Source: Syngnathus acus (taxonomy: Eukaryota; Chordata; Actinopteri; Syngnathiformes; Syngnathidae). Taken from it: a stretch of DNA of 64,000 nt. The stretch covers positions 10,932,501 to 10,996,500 of the forward strand of contig NC_051101.1 in the NCBI RefSeq assembly GCF_901709675.1, read 5' to 3'. Of the stretch, positions 61,701-64,000 are shown in pieces. Numbering within the stretch: position 1 is the stretch's first letter; every line of letters begins with the position of its first letter. The notes beneath the pieces were generated by a model. The model was not told the origin of the DNA. It searched no databases and saw only the letters and a program-made list of their open reading frames with translations. The translations under genes and the position numbers were made by a program.

Positions 61701-61792
61701 TTTTTTTTTTTTGTCTGCTCTCTCAGCAGATCCCGCCGTATGAATCCCGCATCACCACAACCAAGCTTCTGGTCGAAGGCGAGGAGTACGAG
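58707..61792 (+). CDS. TPR-repeat protein, Acl4-like (ribosomal protein L4 chaperone family), 5' part
   Basis: Eight exons give 290 codons in one frame; the gene continues past the right edge. The N-terminus is a lysine-rich tail (MGGQAKAKKKNKAKKKENQP). It is followed by the conserved KYSVDQLLEK / DSFDFEMAGLYCQRAL block and tetratricopeptide helices (LGHISLELGNTEKAKEVFLR, KYMYLGQLHTGQEAVGYYTK, STAYCSIAELYLTDL, CREFIEKALQYHSSNPEGLQ). This arrangement matches the Acl4/UPF0661 family as I know it; yeast Acl4 escorts Rpl4 to the nucleus. Function in fish is inferred. Exon 3 to exon 4 is joined by a U12-type AT-AC intron. Exon 8 has a tandem CAGCAG acceptor. No C-terminal exon could be found before 64000. 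Confidence 0.85.
58870..58979 (+). CDS. TPR gene exon 2
   Basis: Residues 23-59, LTPQERMKVRMHEKAKKKTA and KYSVDQLLEK. Acceptor ACTCTAG, donor AAG|GTTACT. The following 90-bp intron has no stop, so an unspliced frame reads through it. Confidence 0.88.
59070..59216 (+). CDS. TPR gene exon 3
   Basis: Residues 60-108, TEECMDSFDFEMAGLYCQRA to LELGNTEKAKE, first TPR. Ends GAA directly before ATATCCTT. Confidence 0.9.
59217..59283 (+). other. U12-type AT-AC intron, 67 bp
   Basis: The 5' end is ATATCCTTTA, the U12 AT-AC donor consensus. Near the 3' end TTCCTTGAC (59264-59272) matches the U12 branch site, with the branch A 12 nt from the terminal AC (CATGCAC|G). Removing it joins KAKE to VFLRAVELSP in frame and restores a canonical TPR. 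There is no AG near the 3' end for a conventional acceptor. Confidence 0.88.
59284..59436 (+). CDS. TPR gene exon 4
   Basis: Residues 109-159, VFLRAVELSPDVGHSKYMYL to LDEEAQTT. Donor GTGAGT. An internal GTAAGT at 59327 is a possible cryptic donor. Confidence 0.88.
59731..59840 (+). CDS. TPR gene exon 5
   Basis: Residues 160-195, an Asp-rich linker (SVDDDSDLPTMKD) then TPR helix STAYCSIAELYLTDL. Donor GTAAGT. Confidence 0.88.
59939..60062 (+). CDS. TPR gene exon 6
   Basis: Residues 196-237, CMEEGAADKCREFIEKALQY to YLFSTEKNQ. Donor GTCAGG. Confidence 0.88.
60063..61130. other. TPR gene intron 6
   Basis: About 1.07 kb of AT-rich unique sequence with no exon or mobile element recognised. Confidence 0.5.
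61131..61223 (+). CDS. TPR gene exon 7
   Basis: Residues 238-268, EGKEYLLKSVKLWLPAQKQT to LEDEAQ. Acceptor CGTCTTCAG, donor GTGAGT. Confidence 0.87.
61727..61792 (+). CDS. TPR gene exon 8 (tandem acceptor)
   Basis: Residues 269-290, QIPPYESRITTTKLLVEGEE and YE. TCTCAGCAG offers two acceptors three bases apart (start 61727 or 61730), changing one Gln. Donor GTAAAA. Confidence 0.85.
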
Positions 61793-62310
61793 GTAAAAAA
61801 AAAAAAAGGATGTGTGCCGAGCTTAAATGTTGCTGCTCTGGTTGTCGCACCGTTTGGGTTTTAGTGGCAGGAGGGCGCCAAAGCACTTTTGCTTTCAAGT
61901 GAATAGCTTGGTAGGTGGCAAGGTCATGGCTGGTCTTTATCCCCTCCAGAGTCCCGTGTCAATAATTGAAGACTGGTATTTGCCATGTGGGCCAATGCTG
62001 GAGGAGAGAAAGAAGTTAGAAAATCCAGAGCGGTACTCGGTCGAGCAAAGAGTTCCACCAAGGTCGAACAATTATTTACAATGTCAGTCGGACTGAAACA
62101 ACAAGCTGGCCGAAAACTCCAGTTGAGTCGTAACTGGGGGTGATGCAAACTGGGGGCCAACTGCCATCACACGCTTGGAAGATTTTATTTATCTCATCTA
62201 TGGGAGGGGGTGTCAGTGCCACAATGGTATGCTCCAAATCAATTTACTGAGTTGATTTTACTTTTTTTTTAATCTTTTTTATTTTGTATTTTTATTATTA
62301 TTTTTGTATT

Positions 62311-62630
62311 TTTATTTAACAGTGCAGAAGTCACCAACTTTTTTTAATTTATTTTTTATTAATCAATGCAGGGCTGCTAATTTGTTAGTCACTTCTGACC
62401 GTACACATAATTTGTTAGTTCCTCGGAAATCACAATGTCTCATCACTAGCACGAGCTAACAACAACTTTTTATTTTATTTATTTATTTTAATTTATTTAA
62501 CAGTGCAGAAATCACCCACTTTTTTTCAGGGATCAATACAAGGCTGCTGACCGTACACATAATTTGTTACTTCTTCCTCGGAAATCGCAATGTCTCATCC
62601 CTAGCACGGTCTAATAACAAGCTACCTGGT
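62311..62630. repeat. Diverged tandem duplication, unit about 180 bp
   Basis: TTTATTTAACAGTGCAGAAG ... CCGTACACATAATTTGTTA ... TCGGAAATCACAATGTCTCA occurs at about 62311-62465 and again at about 62493-62630 with small indels. Confidence 0.8.
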
Positions 62631-63633
62631 GCCCGCGTCACCATGTTAGCCACACGCGCCTTAATGAGTCTCGCTCAGTGGAGGTGTAAATGAAGCTGGA
62701 ATGTGTTGCTGCCATGATATCGTCACTACGGCGCACTTGCTCGCTTAATCACTCATCAATTTCTCATATTAATTTTTTGCAGGCTAAACGCTTGTCGGTT
62801 CAGTGCAGAACCTCACGCTCATTAGTGTTTGAAGTCAGTCTCTGTGATTTCCGCCGCGCTAGCAGCACTTTGGCTATTTTCTTTTCTGATCCACTGACTA
62901 ATTTCGCTCACGCTTGTTGATAGCTTTACGGTTATTACAAGAGGCGGGGGTGGGAGGGGGAGGAGGATGGGGGGGGGGGGGCTGTCAGGTGTGGAAGCGA
63001 AATGACATCGTCTCAGTTCACAGTTTGTGACATGTCATTTGTCTTCATCCGGCTGTCGTTGTCACCAGCCGCAGACATTTGTGACTGCTTCATAAATAAT
63101 AACATCAGCGTTTTGCTGCGTGAGCAATGTATGCATTTATATTCATTTACACCTCCCGTGCGGCATTTTTGTTTTGCCATCTATTTCGCAATTTGGAAGC
63201 TCGCGGCGGAAATCTTTTATTGTCCGTCTTCGCCCAGTCCGAGGCTAATCCGGATTGAATATGAACACACAACACTCGCAAAACTTTTGTCAGCAAAGTT
63301 TTTAGTTTGAAGGCAATCTCTCTTGCTTGTTGCCAGAAACTGACCATTTGTCCGTGTTATCCGCCATCATGTGTTTTTGCGGAACAGTGCCAACGCTTTG
63401 AAATATTCACGGGTATGTTTGCCAGATAAGCACGGTGCGTTTTGGAAGAGCAACGGTGTTAAGGGAAAAAACACCTGTTTGTGTTGAGCTCCTCGTCTGA
63501 TGGGTCCAGTTTGGCTTTCCGCTAATGTGTGACTTGGAACAGGAGTGAATGAAGGCTTTGCCAAAACAAACAAATAAACCGACATTCTCTCAATGATAAT
63601 TATTTTAATCGCCTAAATTGTATAAAAAGACTT

Positions 63634-63862
63634 TTGCTATTATGAGTGGATTGAATATCATTTTATTTTAATATCAAGGCGAAAAGTGAAGCTAACTAAT
63701 TTAGCATGTGTCACGCTTATTTACATTTTTTTATCATTATATTACATTATTTTATATTTATTTATTTATATTATTATATGTTGCTATTATGAGTGGATTG
63801 AATATCATTTTATTTTAATATCAAGTCTTAAAGTGAAGCTAACTAGTTTAGCATTTGTCGCG
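63634..63862. repeat. Tandem duplication, offset 147 bp
   Basis: TTGCTATTATGAGTGGATTG ... AAAGTGAAGCTAACTA at 63634-63712 recurs at 63781-63862 with few differences, separated by TTTATATTA-type sequence. Confidence 0.8.
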
Positions 63863-64000
63863 GTTGTTGACATTTTTTGCTCCAAAACGTAGCTTTCGAA
63901 CGAGTTCCACCTGCCGACGTTTATTTACTTCAGCGTTACTCTTTGTGCGTACGAGTGTTCACGTGTTACAAATTTCGCTCGCCGAGCGATTCGTCTTTCA

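Larger units (their letters stand above)
61793..64000. other. TPR gene intron 8, runs to the window edge
   Basis: No further exon was recognised. It contains a diverged 0.18-kb tandem duplication (62311-62630), a poly-G run at about 62970-62982 and a second duplication (63634-63862). Confidence 0.5.

Overview
The window is vertebrate, almost certainly teleost, nuclear DNA. The evidence is complete vertebrate-type exon/intron genes, fish-type short DNA transposons and tRNA-derived SINE relics, long GT, GATA and AT microsatellites, and AT-rich introns. The species cannot be named from the sequence. There are no prokaryotic, viral or CRISPR features.

Four protein-coding genes account for nearly all real coding sequence. 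(1) atxn1 (ataxin-1) lies on the + strand. Probable 5'-UTR exons occur around 4.9-8.4 kb, the two coding exons are 8515-10533 and 10642-11313 (817 aa, AXH domain, no polyglutamine tract), and a 3' UTR of about 4.3 kb ends near 15.6 kb. (2) itga8 (integrin alpha-8) lies on the - strand and converges on atxn1. All 30 coding exons were placed between 45107 and 17603; they join in frame to a 1051-residue protein with signal peptide, seven-bladed propeller, furin site, membrane helix and CGFFDR tail. (3) mindy3 (K48-selective deubiquitinase, formerly FAM188A) lies on the - strand upstream of itga8. Fifteen coding exons between 57559 and 46520 give 456 aa, with catalytic Cys51 and His298. (4) A TPR-repeat gene resembling the Acl4 family of ribosomal protein L4 assembly chaperones lies on the + strand. 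It is head to head with mindy3 across a roughly 0.5-kb promoter holding a perfect NRF1 palindrome. Eight exons (290 codons) are visible and the gene runs off the right edge.

Region by region: 1-4.8 kb is non-coding sequence upstream of or within atxn1 (one SINE relic, one notable palindrome); 4.8-15.6 kb is atxn1; 15.6-16.5 kb is a convergent spacer; 16.5-45.4 kb is itga8, whose introns carry microsatellites and several short transposons; 45.4-46.5 kb is the itga8 promoter and mindy3 3' end; 46.5-58.2 kb is mindy3; 58.2-64 kb is the shared promoter and the TPR gene. The genes do not form a pathway. The itga8-mindy3 pair also adjoins on human 10p13, whereas human ATXN1 is on chromosome 6.

The most noteworthy observations are about gene structure. 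The TPR gene has a 67-bp intron with the signature of a U12-type AT-AC intron. mindy3 has a GC-AG intron. The acceptor of itga8 exon 8 is duplicated 91 bp away. A 46-codon cysteine-rich ORF lies directly upstream of the mindy3 start. The main atxn1 exon carries upstream ORFs. All splice sites were called by reading translation continuity and splice consensus by eye; no alignment or transcript evidence was available.
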